Part shown: positions 1 through 9,599 of the stretch, piece after piece
Layout: each line of letters opens with the position of its first letter
Numbering within the stretch: position 1 is the stretch's first letter
NCBI GenBank assembly: GCA_900543715.1
Contig: UQSX01000002.1
Coordinates: 1 to 64,000, forward strand
Origin: an uncultured Blautia sp.
Lineage (GTDB): Bacteria; Bacillota; Clostridia; Lachnospirales; Lachnospiraceae
DNA length: 64,000 nucleotides
Reading direction: 5' to 3'
Program-made: the position numbers and the translations under genes
Notes under the pieces: generated by a model
What the model was told of the DNA's origin: nothing
Database searches by the model: none
The model's input: only the letters and a program-made list of their open reading frames with translations

Positions 1-1
1 G

Positions 2-2917
2 AAGGATACGCTCAGGATCCGCCGCAGCAGCTGGGGATTTTTGAGAGCAGAGATCACTGTAGAAGGAGATTTTCTGGAAATAGAAAAAAAAGTCATTAAC
101 GACGGACACTTTATCGGAAGTGTCTATGAACTGGAATATATTATCCGCCGGGAGTATCTGGGAAGAGGAAAAAATTTCGGCAGGATCCGGATTAAAACGG
201 TATACCAGACCCTTACCTATGAAATCATGGCATCTAAGGGAAAGAAGCTTCAGGTAAATGTGGCTTCCTACGAGAAGAAGAAATGCCTGGAGGCTTCCAG
301 AGACTTCCTTATGATGCGGATAGGAAGGCTGCCTCTCGATCAATGGTGCGCCAGGACAAAGGAACTGCTGGCAGATATGAAGGATAAGGGATATTATTCC
401 GTGGAATGCCAGCTGTTCGAAGCCTATGCAGCAGTTCTGGATAAGCGGCCTTACGAGGCAAAAATCCTCCTGGATTCCCTGGAGAATAATCAGAGAGTGA
501 AGAATGAAGAGATTCTGGAAGGGGCCTTTCTTTATCTGTGTGAATTGGCAGGCAGAAGTGTTCTTCCCAGAAAGGAAGTTCTGGAAAGACTCCGCCAGCT
601 TCACCAGAGAAGAAATGACAGCTACCTTCTTCTGGCTATGATCTTTGAGCTGGATTCCCAGGAGATAAGGCCACAGTCCAGAAAGATGTTTCTCCTGGAG
701 GAGGAGTACCGTACAGGATGCAGAAGCCCGTTTCTGTACCTGGAAGCCTGCAATCTGGCGGCCCAGGACGGCTCTGTGTTCCGGAAGATGAACAGCTTTA
801 CCCTTCAGGTCTATATGTTCGCAAAGAAATACGGACTTCTCACAGAGGAGATGGCTTTTCGGGCAGTGGATCTGGCCGGCCAGATGAAGCATTTTTCCAG
901 ACCAGTCTATAAGATTCTGGAATACATTTATGACCTGTATCCCTCTTCTCATACTGTGTCAGGAATCTGCCAGCACATTATGAAGGGAGAACCCAGACGG
1001 GAAGAATATTTTAAGTGGTATGAATTGGCAGTAGAAGCAGATCTGAAGATTACAGGGCTCTATGAGTATTATGTGGAGACCATGAGCCGGAACTATCAGA
1101 AAGTGCTGCCGAAGGTCATACGGCTGTATTTTGGATATAATAATACATTAAGTGATAACAAGAAGGCATTTGTTTACAGCAATGTGATCCGGAATAAGGA
1201 GCTGGATAAAGAGACCTACAATGCTTACCGGAGCAACATGGAAAAATTTGCCTTTGAAAAGATTAAGGAGGGCAGGATCAACGAAGATTTTGCTGTTGTA
1301 TACCAGGAATTCTGCGTGAATTCCCAGGATGAAAATGTAAGAGCGGCTCTGGCCAGAGTACTCTTTACCTACCGGCTGTACTGCGATGATCCCAAGATCC
1401 GGAAGGTGATCGTCAGCCATGGAGCTCTCAGAGAAGAGCAGGTGTATCTGTGTACAGACAGGACTGCCTATATTTCTCTGTATACAAAAGATGCTGCAGT
1501 TATTTTTGAAGACAGCGGCCAAAGACGCTATGCCGGCACAGTGGATTACAATATCCACAGTCTTCTGGATATTGAGGAGCTGGCGCCTAAACTGGCCAAA
1601 GATGGCCTCCGGTATCCAGGTATGCTGCTCCATACCTGCGGAGAATACAGCCATGAAAATCAGGTGACCAGCGAGAACATTTCCAGCTTCCAGGCAGTCC
1701 TTGGCCAGGAAGTTTTCCGGGAGGATTACCGGCAGGAAATCCGCAGACGCCTTCTGATGTATTATGAGACGAATATGGATAACCGAAATCTGAGAGAGTC
1801 TCTCAGAGAAATGGATTTTCGAGGATTTGCCAGAGTAAATAAAAGCCTTCTCATCACCATCCTGGTAAAGCAGGACATGTTTGTGGGAGCTTATGACTTA
1901 ATCTGTGAGTATGGTTATGAGGAAATAGAAATGCCCATCCTCCTCAGGCTCTGCAGCCAGATGATCCTGAACCTGGAGTATGAATACGAGGAAGAACTTC
2001 TGCTTTTGACAGAATATATTGTGAAAAACGGGATTTATGATGAGGTGCTTCTAAGATATCTGGTAAAACACTTTGAAGGTCCCGTAGAGGAAACCCTGAA
2101 ACTATGGAAACGAGCCATGGGATTTGGGGTGGATTGTTACCAGTTAGAAGAAAAAATCCTGGTGTACAGTATGTTTACCAGGTGTTATCCCCAGGAAGGA
2201 CTTACAGTTTTGAAGGAGTATATCCGTCAGGGAGGCAGAGAACAGGTGATCCTGGCCTATCTGACCTTTGAATCTTATGGATATTTCGTGGGAGGAAGAC
2301 AAGTAGATCCATTCCTGTTCGAAGCCTTGGAAAAGATTACGGAAAAAGACTGGGAGAGCGATATTATCTGCCGTCTGGCTCTTTTGAAAAACTATGCATC
2401 TGAGAATGAATGGAATCAGGAAAGGAAGGAAAGGGCGGAAAAAATCCTTCAGGAATGTGCCGGCCAGCGGCTGAAATTTGCCTTTTTCAGAAACCTTCCC
2501 AAGGAGCTTCTCCAGTTCTGCCAGATGGAAGATAAGGTTTTCGTACAGTGCAAGGCAGAACCAGAGGCTAAGGTCACTCTTCATTACTTTGTAGAAGACT
2601 CTCAGGGTACAGGAGAAGAAAGAGCCGAGCCGGTAAAAGAGAGATATCAGGGTATCTATAATAAAGAGTTCGTTCTGTTCTATGGGGAGCGGCTCCATTA
2701 TTACTTTGAAATCGAGAAGAAGGGAGAAATCTCCCGAACCCAGGAAGAAGTACTCACTGTAGAAGAAGGAGAGACTTCTGGAAGCAGCAAATATCAGATG
2801 CTCAATGCTATGCTGAAAATGAAGGATCAGGGCCGGCAAAAAGAGCTGGAAACCATGACCGCAGAATATGTAAAAAAGGAATATCAGGCTTCTGTCCTGT
2901 TTCCCCTTATGGACTAA
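2..2917 (+). CDS. DUF5717-like large protein, 5' end outside window
   Basis: The frame is open from the left edge without a stop, so about 971 C-terminal codons of a longer gene are visible; a TTG at 41 is not a credible start. The first visible part (about residues 10-75) looks like a beta-sandwich segment rich in charged strands; the rest is a long helical, TPR-like solenoid, followed by a beta-rich C-terminal section (about residues 855-920) and a short helical tail. No signal peptide or catalytic motif is seen. It resembles DUF5717, a large family found mostly in Lachnospiraceae. It ends 15 bases before a DUF5716-like gene, its usual partner as I recall, and is followed by a second TPR-like gene. 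Biochemical role unknown; a scaffold or chaperone-like role is only inference. Confidence 0.7.
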   Translation, partial: KDTLRIRRSSWGFLRAEITVEGDFLEIEKKVINDGHFIGSVYELEYIIRREYLGRGKNFGRIRIKTVYQTLTYEIMASKGKKLQVNVASYEKKKCLEASRDFLMMRIGRLPLDQWCARTKELLADMKDKGYYSVECQLFEAYAAVLDKRPYEAKILLDSLENNQRVKNEEILEGAFLYLCELAGRSVLPRKEVLERLRQLHQRRNDSYLLLAMIFELDSQEIRPQSRKMFLLEEEYRTGCRSPFLYLEACNLAAQDGSVFRKMNSFTLQVYMFAKKYGLLTEEMAFRAVDLAGQMKHFSRPVYKILEYIYDLYPSSHTVSGICQHIMKGEPRREEYFKWYELAVEADLKITGLYEYYVETMSRNYQKVLPKVIRLYFGYNNTLSDNKKAFVYSNVIRNKELDKETYNAYRSNMEKFAFEKIKEGRINEDFAVVYQEFCVNSQDENVRAALARVLFTYRLYCDDPKIRKVIVSHGALREEQVYLCTDRTAYISLYTKDAAVIFEDSGQRRYAGTVDYNIHSLLDIEELAPKLAKDGLRYPGMLLHTCGEYSHENQVTSENISSFQAVLGQEVFREDYRQEIRRRLLMYYETNMDNRNLRESLREMDFRGFARVNKSLLITILVKQDMFVGAYDLICEYGYEEIEMPILLRLCSQMILNLEYEYEEELLLLTEYIVKNGIYDEVLLRYLVKHFEGPVEETLKLWKRAMGFGVDCYQLEEKILVYSMFTRCYPQEGLTVLKEYIRQGGREQVILAYLTFESYGYFVGGRQVDPFLFEALEKITEKDWESDIICRLALLKNYASENEWNQERKERAEKILQECAGQRLKFAFFRNLPKELLQFCQMEDKVFVQCKAEPEAKVTLHYFVEDSQGTGEERAEPVKERYQGIYNKEFVLFYGERLHYYFEIEKKGEISRTQEEVLTVEEGETSGSSKYQMLNAMLKMKDQGRQKELETMTAEYVKKEYQASVLFPLMD

Positions 2918-2932
2918 AGGAGGCGAGAGAAT

Positions 2933-4180
2933 ATGAATGAGACAAGAAACATCATTGCAGGACTGGAAATCGGAAAAGAACAGTCTCAGCTCTGCTATTA
3001 TGACCGTAAAGAGCGGGAGCCTATCTCTGTCTCTGTAAAGGCAGGCAGCAATCAGTATCTCTTTCCAACTCTGCTGTCCAAGAGACCGGGAAAAGAAACC
3101 TGGCATTATGGGATAGAAGCGGAATATTTTTCCAGACAGGAAATGGAACTTCCAGTAACAGGCCTGCTGGGAGTCTGGAATCAGGATCAGGAAGTGGAAA
3201 TAGACGGTGAAAAATATACGCCGGGAAAACTGATGGAAATTTATCTCAGAGGGTGCATCTCTCTTCTGGGGATCGGGGAGCCGGTGCGGCAGATCAAAGC
3301 GGTGATGATTACCGTTCCCAGGCTTTCCCCTGCCATTATCCGGGCGGTTTATCAGGCAGGAGCCCAGATGGGATTTTCCAGAAATCAGGTCTGGGTCCAG
3401 GATTATGATGAGAGCTTTTATTATTATGTGATGAATCACAGGAAGGACAACTGGACCAGGAAGATCGGCTGGTTTCTTTTTGAAAAAGATAAGGTGTCTT
3501 TTGCCAGACTGGTGGTGGATAACCAGCGGAGACCGGCAACGGCATGGATCGAGCATGGAAAGAGCGCAGAGCTTGCCCAGGACCCTCAGGAAAGAGATGA
3601 GAATTTTTTCCGTCTGATTTCTCAGTCCTGCGGAAACGATACTTATTCCAGCATTTATATGGTGGGAGATGGGTTTGACCAGGAGTGGGCAAAACGCTCT
3701 ACCCCTTATCTCTGCCGGAATCAGCGCCATGTATTTTACGGCAATAACCTTTATGTAAAAGGGGCCTGCTACGGAGGCAAGGAGAAATGCGGAGAGGAAA
3801 ATCTCAAGGGATATCTTTATCTCAGCCCTTCTCTGGTAAGAAAAAATGTGAGCATGGATGTGATCACAGGGGGCTCTCTGAAATCATATCTGCTGGTGGA
3901 AGCAGGGAAGAACTGGTATGAGATCCATACCTATCTGGAGATGATCTTAGATGATAAGGAAGACTTGGAATTTACGGTGATTCCCATGGAAGGCGGCGCC
4001 AGGACCAGATTTTCCATGAAGCTGCCGGGACTTCCAAAACGCCCCAACAAGACCACCAGGATTGGCCTGACGATCTATTATGAATCAGAAGAGATGTGCG
4101 TGGTCCGGGCTGAAGATATGGGATTTGGAGACCTTTATCCTTCTTCAGGAATGGTCTGGACAGAAAAGGTATCGTGGTAA
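2933..4180 (+). CDS. DUF5716-like degenerate Hsp70/actin-fold protein
   Basis: 415 residues, ATG preceded by AAAGGAGG. The order of motifs follows Hsp70. An N-terminal GLEIGKEQS segment replaces the phosphate-1 loop GIDLGTT. ITVPRLSPAIIRAVYQAG (about residues 125-142) matches the Hsp70 VITVPA stretch and its following helix. GDGFDQEWA then VKGACYGG match the adenosine-loop and GAA(I)xGG regions. The C-terminal 70 residues contain SMKLPGLPKRPNKTTR, like a substrate-binding beta domain. The Asp of the phosphate-1 loop is Glu and the Thr pair is lost, so ATP hydrolysis is doubtful. It sits tightly between the DUF5717-like gene and a TPR-like gene in one operon. Family assignment is good; function is unknown. 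Confidence 0.7.
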   Translation: MNETRNIIAGLEIGKEQSQLCYYDRKEREPISVSVKAGSNQYLFPTLLSKRPGKETWHYGIEAEYFSRQEMELPVTGLLGVWNQDQEVEIDGEKYTPGKLMEIYLRGCISLLGIGEPVRQIKAVMITVPRLSPAIIRAVYQAGAQMGFSRNQVWVQDYDESFYYYVMNHRKDNWTRKIGWFLFEKDKVSFARLVVDNQRRPATAWIEHGKSAELAQDPQERDENFFRLISQSCGNDTYSSIYMVGDGFDQEWAKRSTPYLCRNQRHVFYGNNLYVKGACYGGKEKCGEENLKGYLYLSPSLVRKNVSMDVITGGSLKSYLLVEAGKNWYEIHTYLEMILDDKEDLEFTVIPMEGGARTRFSMKLPGLPKRPNKTTRIGLTIYYESEEMCVVRAEDMGFGDLYPSSGMVWTEKVSW

Positions 4181-4192
4181 AGGAGGCGCACA

Positions 4193-4966
4193 ATGGGAAG
4201 TTATATTTTATGTCAGGTGAAACGGGCCTCTATGCCCTATTACATTGAGAACATCAGTACAAACATCTACAGCATTGAAGAGCTGTGTTATTATTTTTAC
4301 CACAATATTTATCTTTTAGATGAAACAATCTTAAATGAGCATCTGTGTGACTGGATACGGAAGGAACTGGGACTGGAAAGACTTTACCGGAGATTGTATA
4401 AGGTGCTGGAAGACGAGGAAGGAACCTCAGAATTTATTCTGGCGGTGTTTAAAGAAATCAATTATCTGTCCCACCAGGAGTTTAAGAAGCTCAATGAAAA
4501 TCTGAACCTGCTTCAGCAGCAGCCGGCAGTCCAGAGAGAGAAGAAAAAAGGAGACTATCTGGTAGAGAATAAAATGTATGTAAATGCCCTGCGGATTTAC
4601 GAAAATGCGCTGAAAAAAGAGGATAAAGAAGGCCTGGGACAGCAGTTCAACGGAGGGATCTACCACAATATGGGCTGTGCCTATATGTATCTTTTCCAGT
4701 TTAAAGAGGCTTCTGAATGTTTCCTGAAGGCCTACAGACTTCTGAACACCCGGCAGGCTCTGAAACATTATCTTACGGCCTGCTGTCTGATGGATGAAAG
4801 TTCTTTTTCCAGCATCTGCCGGGAAATGGAAGCCTCCGGGGAGCTGGAGGAAGAGGTAAGGAACAGTCTGAAAGAGGCAGGAGAACAGGCGCCGCCTCCC
4901 CAGGGAGAGCCTCAGGAACTTTTGGGACAGTTTATCCGTGATTATCACCGGAGCACAGGCTTTTAG
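4193..4966 (+). CDS. TPR-like protein, third gene of the DUF5717/DUF5716 operon
   Basis: 257 residues, starting 12 bases after the DUF5716-like stop with AAAGGAGG upstream of the ATG. The N-terminal 100 residues are aromatic-rich and helical (IYSIEELCYYFYHNIYLLDE). From about residue 120 there are TPR-like helical pairs: GDYLVENKMYVNALRIYENAL and YHNMGCAYMYLFQFKEASECF, the classic spacing of alternating small and aromatic residues. No signal peptide or membrane segment. It probably binds the other two products of the operon, but I see no motif that gives a function. Confidence 0.7.
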   Translation: MGSYILCQVKRASMPYYIENISTNIYSIEELCYYFYHNIYLLDETILNEHLCDWIRKELGLERLYRRLYKVLEDEEGTSEFILAVFKEINYLSHQEFKKLNENLNLLQQQPAVQREKKKGDYLVENKMYVNALRIYENALKKEDKEGLGQQFNGGIYHNMGCAYMYLFQFKEASECFLKAYRLLNTRQALKHYLTACCLMDESSFSSICREMEASGELEEEVRNSLKEAGEQAPPPQGEPQELLGQFIRDYHRSTGF

Positions 4967-4968
4967 TG

Positions 4969-4997
4969 TTGTGTTTTTTTCGATGATGATATATAAT
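4969..4997 (+). promoter_or_regulatory. Promoter of purB
   Basis: TTGTGT (4969-4974), a 17-base spacer and a perfect TATAAT (4992-4997). The -10 box overlaps the upstream candidate start at 4996, which supports the downstream ATG at 5038 as the real purB start. Confidence 0.6.
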
Positions 4998-5037
4998 GCA
5001 AGAAGTTTTGAAAAAAGAAAGCAGAGAGGTAGATAGT

Positions 5038-6471
5038 ATGAGTACAGACAGATATGTAAGTCCATTGTCCGAGCGTTATGCCAGCAAAGAAATGCAGTAT
5101 ATTTTTTCTCCGGATATGAAATTCCGCACCTGGAGAAGACTGTGGATCGCTTTGGCAGAGACAGAGAAGGAGCTGGGACTGAACATTACCCAGGAACAGA
5201 TTGATGAGCTGAAAGCCCATGCAGATGACATTAACTACGATGTTGCCAAAGCCAGAGAAAAGGAAGTGCGCCATGACGTAATGTCTCATGTATATGCTTA
5301 CGGCGTACAGTGCCCCAAGGCGAAGGGAATCATTCATCTGGGCGCTACAAGCTGCTATGTAGGAGACAATACAGACATTATCGTTATGACAGAGGCATTA
5401 AAACTGGTTCGGAAAAAACTGCTCAATGTGATTGCTGAGCTGGCTAAATTTGCCGATGCAAATAAGGACCTTCCTACACTGGCATTTACTCATTTTCAGC
5501 CTGCACAGCCTACGACAGTTGGAAAAAGAGCTACTTTGTGGATGCAGGAATTTTTAATGGACTTAGAGGATCTGGACTACGTGCTCAGCACTATGAAACT
5601 TCTGGGTTCTAAAGGAACTACAGGAACTCAGGCCAGCTTCCTGGAGCTTTTTGATGGAGATCAGGAGACTATTGACAAGATCGATCCTATGATCGCAGAA
5701 AAGATGGGATTCAAAGCCTGCTATCCGGTCTCCGGACAGACTTATTCCAGAAAAGTGGATACCAGAGTCCTGAATATTCTGGCAGGGATTGCTGCCAGCG
5801 CCCACAAATTTTCCAATGATATCCGTCTTCTTCAGCATCTGAAAGAAGTGGAAGAGCCTTTTGAAAAGAGCCAGATCGGTTCTTCTGCCATGGCTTATAA
5901 GAGAAATCCTATGCGCAGCGAGCGTATTGCCTCTCTGTCCAGATTTGTAATGGTAGATGCTTTAAACCCTGCGATTACCTCTGCTACTCAGTGGTTTGAG
6001 AGAACCCTGGACGATTCCGCCAACAAACGTCTTTCTGTTCCGGAAGGATTCCTGGCTGTTGACGGTATCCTGGATTTGTGCCTGAACGTAGTGGACGGAC
6101 TGGTGGTATATCCTAAGGTTATTGAAAAACGGTTAAGAAGCGAGCTGCCTTTCATGGCTACAGAGAACATTATGATGGATGCTGTAAAGGCAGGAGGGGA
6201 CCGTCAGGAACTTCACGAAAAGATCCGTGAGCTGTCTATGGTTGCAGCAAGAAATGTAAAGGCAGAAGGAAAAGAGAATAATCTTCTGGAGCTGATCGCT
6301 GCTGATCCAGCTTTTAATATGTCTTTAGAAGACCTGGAGAAGACCATGGATCCTGCAAAATATACAGGACGGGCTTCTGTACAGGTAGACGCTTTCCTGA
6401 AGAACGTGGTAAATCCTGTGCTTGAGGCCAACAAAGAGGTCCTTGGCATGACAGCAGAGATTAATGTATAA
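5038..6471 (+). CDS. purB: Adenylosuccinate lyase
   Basis: Cytoplasmic enzyme that cleaves SAICAR and adenylosuccinate, releasing fumarate in purine synthesis. 477 residues from the ATG at 5038, preceded by AGAGAGG; an upstream start at 4996 lies on the promoter -10 box and is rejected. The fumarase/aspartase superfamily signature SSAMAYKRNPMRSE is at about residue 282, the catalytic His region FTHFQPAQPTTVGKRA is near residue 150, and HLGATSCYVGDNTDI matches the substrate-binding loop. Length and motifs are normal for the longer PurB subtype. purA, which makes its second substrate, lies about 3 kb downstream but in its own transcription unit. Confidence 0.96.
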   Translation: MSTDRYVSPLSERYASKEMQYIFSPDMKFRTWRRLWIALAETEKELGLNITQEQIDELKAHADDINYDVAKAREKEVRHDVMSHVYAYGVQCPKAKGIIHLGATSCYVGDNTDIIVMTEALKLVRKKLLNVIAELAKFADANKDLPTLAFTHFQPAQPTTVGKRATLWMQEFLMDLEDLDYVLSTMKLLGSKGTTGTQASFLELFDGDQETIDKIDPMIAEKMGFKACYPVSGQTYSRKVDTRVLNILAGIAASAHKFSNDIRLLQHLKEVEEPFEKSQIGSSAMAYKRNPMRSERIASLSRFVMVDALNPAITSATQWFERTLDDSANKRLSVPEGFLAVDGILDLCLNVVDGLVVYPKVIEKRLRSELPFMATENIMMDAVKAGGDRQELHEKIRELSMVAARNVKAEGKENNLLELIAADPAFNMSLEDLEKTMDPAKYTGRASVQVDAFLKNVVNPVLEANKEVLGMTAEINV

Positions 6472-6532
6472 GCAGGAAAACAGTGACCGGGATAACTGAA
6501 TAATACTATCAATGAAATAAAGAAAAATGGAT

Positions 6533-6605
6533 AAGGCTGCCTTACGAAAAGCAGGAGAGGAAAAGACTGGTATTTCCTTGTCCGGCTTTCAGGGCGGCCT
6601 TTTTC
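6533..6605 (+). terminator. Hairpin terminator after purB
   Basis: AAGGCTGCC (6533-6541) pairs with GGCGGCCTT (6593-6601, one G-U pair) and runs into a short T tract. A small inner hairpin, GGAAA with TTTCC, lies in the loop. It separates purB from the antiporter; an attenuator for the antiporter is possible because the ATG is only 22 bases after the T tract. Confidence 0.55.
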
Positions 6606-6626
6606 CTTCCAGAAAAGGAGAGAAAT

Positions 6627-7931
6627 ATGAGAGATAAAAGCAAGGGGAATCCCCGGGCGCTGCTGCCTATCGGGGTGTTTCTGGTAATCTTTTTAGGCGC
6701 AGGGATTTTGTCCGGGGATTTCTATACAATGCCTGCTATTGTAGGATTCCTGATTGCCCTGACCGTAGCTTTCTGTCAGAACCGTCGGCTGCGGTTTGCA
6801 GATAAACTGACTATTATATCTAAAGGTATCGGAGAAGAAAATATTGTGACCATGTGTCTGATTTTTCTAGCTGCAGGTGCTTTTTCAGGAACTATCAGTG
6901 CAGCGGGAGGAGTAGAGAGTACCGTAAATCTGGGACTTTCTCTTATGCCTCCGTCTATTGCAGTGATGGGACTGTTTATTATCGGCTGTTTTATTTCAGT
7001 GTCTATGGGTACCTCTGTGGGAACGATTACGGCTATGGCCCCTATCGGTGTGGGAATTGCCCAGGAAACAGGTCTGGGAGCTCCTCTCTGCCTGGGAGCC
7101 GTGGTCTGCGGAGCCATGTTCGGAGATAACCTGTCTATGATCTCAGATACCACCATTGCGGCGGTCCGTACCCAAGGCTGTGAGATGAAGGACAAATTTA
7201 AGGAAAATTTTCTCATTGTCCTTCCGGCAGCTATCATAACTGCTGTGATCTTCTTTTTTGTGGCAAGAGCCCAGTCCGGAAACCTGGTCCTGGATAAGTC
7301 TTCCTATGAGTATGAGATCATAAAAGTAATCCCTTATCTGGTAGTACTGATCGGCGCACTGATTGGAGTCAATGTGTTTGTGATCCTTATTGCAGGAACG
7401 ATTCTTTCCGCTATCGTAGGAGTAGCCACAGGGGCTTTTGCTTTTGGAGAACTGTTCCAGAAAATGGGGGAAGGGGTCACCAGTATGTATGACATTACAG
7501 TGATTTCCATTATCGTGGCAGCTATTGTGGCTCTGGTCAGGGAATACGGTGGTATTCAGTTTATCTTAAGTGTGATCAAAAGCAGGATCAGCGGTGCCAG
7601 GGGAGGAGAATTTGGTATTTCCATTCTGGTATTTCTGGTAGACTGCTGTACAGCGAATAACACCGTGGCGATTGTTATGGCAGGCCCCATTGCCAAAGAG
7701 ATCAGCGATGAATTCCATATTTCCCCGAAAAGGAGCGCTTCCCTTCTGGATATCTTTGCCTCTGTGGGACAGGGAGTGATCCCTTATGGCGCCCAGCTTC
7801 TTACAGCAGCAGGAATGGCGGCAATATCTCCTGTGGAGATCATGCCGTATCTGTATTACCCCATTTTAATGGGGGTCAGTGCTGTGCTGTTTATTTTGTT
7901 CAGGAGCAGGAAAAGCGGATCCGGCGAGTAA
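6627..7931 (+). CDS. NhaC-family Na+/H+ antiporter
   Basis: 434-residue polytopic membrane protein with about 11 hydrophobic segments. The sequence GTSVGTITAMAPIGVGIAQ, followed by CGAMFGDNLSMISDTTIAA (about residues 130-180), is the typical NhaC-family core with the buried Asp and polar residues expected to exchange cations. It would move Na+ out in exchange for protons, or another charged metabolite, since the family includes organic-anion exchangers. ATG at 6627 follows AAAGGAGAG. No partner gene is adjacent; a terminator hairpin lies on each side, so it is probably monocistronic. Confidence 0.85.
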   Translation: MRDKSKGNPRALLPIGVFLVIFLGAGILSGDFYTMPAIVGFLIALTVAFCQNRRLRFADKLTIISKGIGEENIVTMCLIFLAAGAFSGTISAAGGVESTVNLGLSLMPPSIAVMGLFIIGCFISVSMGTSVGTITAMAPIGVGIAQETGLGAPLCLGAVVCGAMFGDNLSMISDTTIAAVRTQGCEMKDKFKENFLIVLPAAIITAVIFFFVARAQSGNLVLDKSSYEYEIIKVIPYLVVLIGALIGVNVFVILIAGTILSAIVGVATGAFAFGELFQKMGEGVTSMYDITVISIIVAAIVALVREYGGIQFILSVIKSRISGARGGEFGISILVFLVDCCTANNTVAIVMAGPIAKEISDEFHISPKRSASLLDIFASVGQGVIPYGAQLLTAAGMAAISPVEIMPYLYYPILMGVSAVLFILFRSRKSGSGE

Positions 7932-7950
7932 AAGATCAATAGGATAAAGA

Positions 7951-8009
7951 AAAAGCAGTCAGAGGGCTACTGGAATGCTTTGTTCCAGAAAAGTTCCTGA
8001 CTGCTTTTT
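7951..8009 (+). terminator. Strong intrinsic terminator after the antiporter gene
   Basis: AAAAGCAGTCAG (7951-7962) and CTGACTGCTTTTT (7997-8009) form a perfect stem ending in a T tract. The loop holds a second stem, TGGAA with TTCCA. Confidence 0.85.
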
Positions 8010-8010
8010 A

Positions 8011-8074
8011 ACGTTGTAAAAAATGTTACATTGTTCCCTTTTACGTTGTAATTTTGTGATACAGGGGATATAAT
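8011..8074 (+). promoter_or_regulatory. Promoter of the DUF4143 ATPase gene with a doubled ACGTTGTAA site
   Basis: TTGTAA (8046-8051), 17-base spacer, TATAAT (8069-8074). ACGTTGTAA occurs at 8043-8051, covering the -35 box, and again at 8011-8019, exactly 32 bases upstream (about three helical turns). A TGTTACA box lies between them (8024-8030). This looks like a bound control site; the regulator is unknown. Confidence 0.5.
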
Positions 8075-8105
8075 ATAAAATACAGAATATTGTGGAGGTG
8101 TATCT

Positions 8106-9419
8106 ATGTATCGGATTGCAATAGAAAAATTGTATAGATGGAAGGAGAGCAGACGCCGTAAGCCGTTGATTATTCAAGGAGCAAGGCAGGTCGGAAAGAC
8201 ATGGCTGATGAAGGAATTCGGCAGATCCGCTTATCGAGATATGATTTATATCAATTTTGATTCCAACTCCAGAATGGCAGAATTATTTGCTTCAGATCTG
8301 AATACAGACCGCCTGATCATGGGGATTGAGCTATATGCAGGAAAAAAGATCGATCCAGGCAGTACTCTTTTGATTTTTGACGAGGTCCAGGAAGTGCCAA
8401 GAGCTCTTTCTTCTCTTAAATATTTTTATGAAAATGCACCCCAGTATCATATTATCTGTGCCGGATCTTTGCTGGGGATCGCACTTCATGAAGGAACCTC
8501 TTTTCCGGTGGGAAAAGTAGATTTTCTGGAACTTTATCCACTTTCCTTCCGGGAATTTTTGATGGCAGTAACAGGAATTCAGTTTGCAAAGCTCCTTGAC
8601 AGCCAGGATTACAAAATGATCACCTCTTTTAAACAGACTTATATAGAGGCTCTTAAGCAATACTATTTTATCGGCGGCATGCCGGAAGCGGTTGAAAATT
8701 TTACGGAGGAAAGAGATTTTTATGAAGTCCGAGAAGTACAAAAGCGTATATTGGAGGCATACGAGCAGGACTTTTCAAAACATGCGCCCCTGGAAATTGT
8801 CCCCAAGATACGGATGGTGTGGAATAGCATCCCGTCTCAGCTGGCAAAAGAAAATAAAAAGTTTCTTTATGGGCTGGTACGTGAAGGAGGCCGGGCAAAA
8901 GAATATGAAACAGCAATCATGTGGCTTTGCGACTGTGGACTTGTTTATAAAATCGAACGGGTGAAGGGAGGGGGGATTCCTCTGAAAGCCTATGTGGACC
9001 AAAAAGCTTTTAAACTGTTTGTTGTTGACGTGGGACTCCTGGGCTGTATGACGGGACTGAGCCCCAAAATCCTGCTGGATGGAAATGATCTGTTTACGGA
9101 ATTTAAAGGGGCATTGACGGAACAGTATGTATGTCAGCAGTTAAAAACCCTGGAAAACTTAAGCATTTATTATTATACCAACGACAGAGGATCTTGCGAA
9201 GTAGATTTTGTGGTAGATACCGGAGAGAGAACAGTGCCTGTAGAGGTCAAAGCAGAAGTGAATCTGAAAGCTAAGAGTTTGAAAACATATTATGAAAAGT
9301 ATCAGCCTGAAATTTCGATCCGCACTTCTATGGCGGATTACAGGCCGGAGGAATGGCTGATGAATCTTCCCTTGTATGCAATAGAAGAAATCTGCAGCTG
9401 CATCAGCCGGGAAGCATAA
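8106..9419 (+). CDS. AAA ATPase with C-terminal DUF4143
   Basis: 437 residues. N-terminal AAA_14 domain with Walker A QGARQVGKTW (about residues 24-33) and Walker B LLIFDEVQEVPRAL (about residues 89-102); sensor-like AGSLLG follows. The C-terminal half is DUF4143, with the nuclease-like CEVDFVVD...VPVEVKA segment near residue 365-385. The family is widespread in gut anaerobes, often in many copies, with no settled function; links to mobile or toxin-like loci have been suggested. GTGGAGG precedes the ATG. It has its own promoter and is unrelated to the flanking purine genes. Confidence 0.85.
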   Translation: MYRIAIEKLYRWKESRRRKPLIIQGARQVGKTWLMKEFGRSAYRDMIYINFDSNSRMAELFASDLNTDRLIMGIELYAGKKIDPGSTLLIFDEVQEVPRALSSLKYFYENAPQYHIICAGSLLGIALHEGTSFPVGKVDFLELYPLSFREFLMAVTGIQFAKLLDSQDYKMITSFKQTYIEALKQYYFIGGMPEAVENFTEERDFYEVREVQKRILEAYEQDFSKHAPLEIVPKIRMVWNSIPSQLAKENKKFLYGLVREGGRAKEYETAIMWLCDCGLVYKIERVKGGGIPLKAYVDQKAFKLFVVDVGLLGCMTGLSPKILLDGNDLFTEFKGALTEQYVCQQLKTLENLSIYYYTNDRGSCEVDFVVDTGERTVPVEVKAEVNLKAKSLKTYYEKYQPEISIRTSMADYRPEEWLMNLPLYAIEEICSCISREA

Positions 9420-9599
9420 GCTGCTATCCAAAGTCTCACAGCCGGATAGTTGGAAAAGATTTTGTTTTATACTTTATTTCTGTCGTAAAATGTAGTATGA
9501 TATTGTAGTAATTGATGATATCAGGGTGAAAAATTTATGTATTTTATATGTCTATAAAAATGACAGAATTTGGAACCCGTAAAACAGGAGGAATAAGAG

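Noticed and set aside
2144-3730. 528-codon open frame on the minus strand
   Set aside because: It is entirely antisense to the DUF5717- and DUF5716-like genes, with no ribosome site and an unnatural Pro/His/Ser-rich composition.
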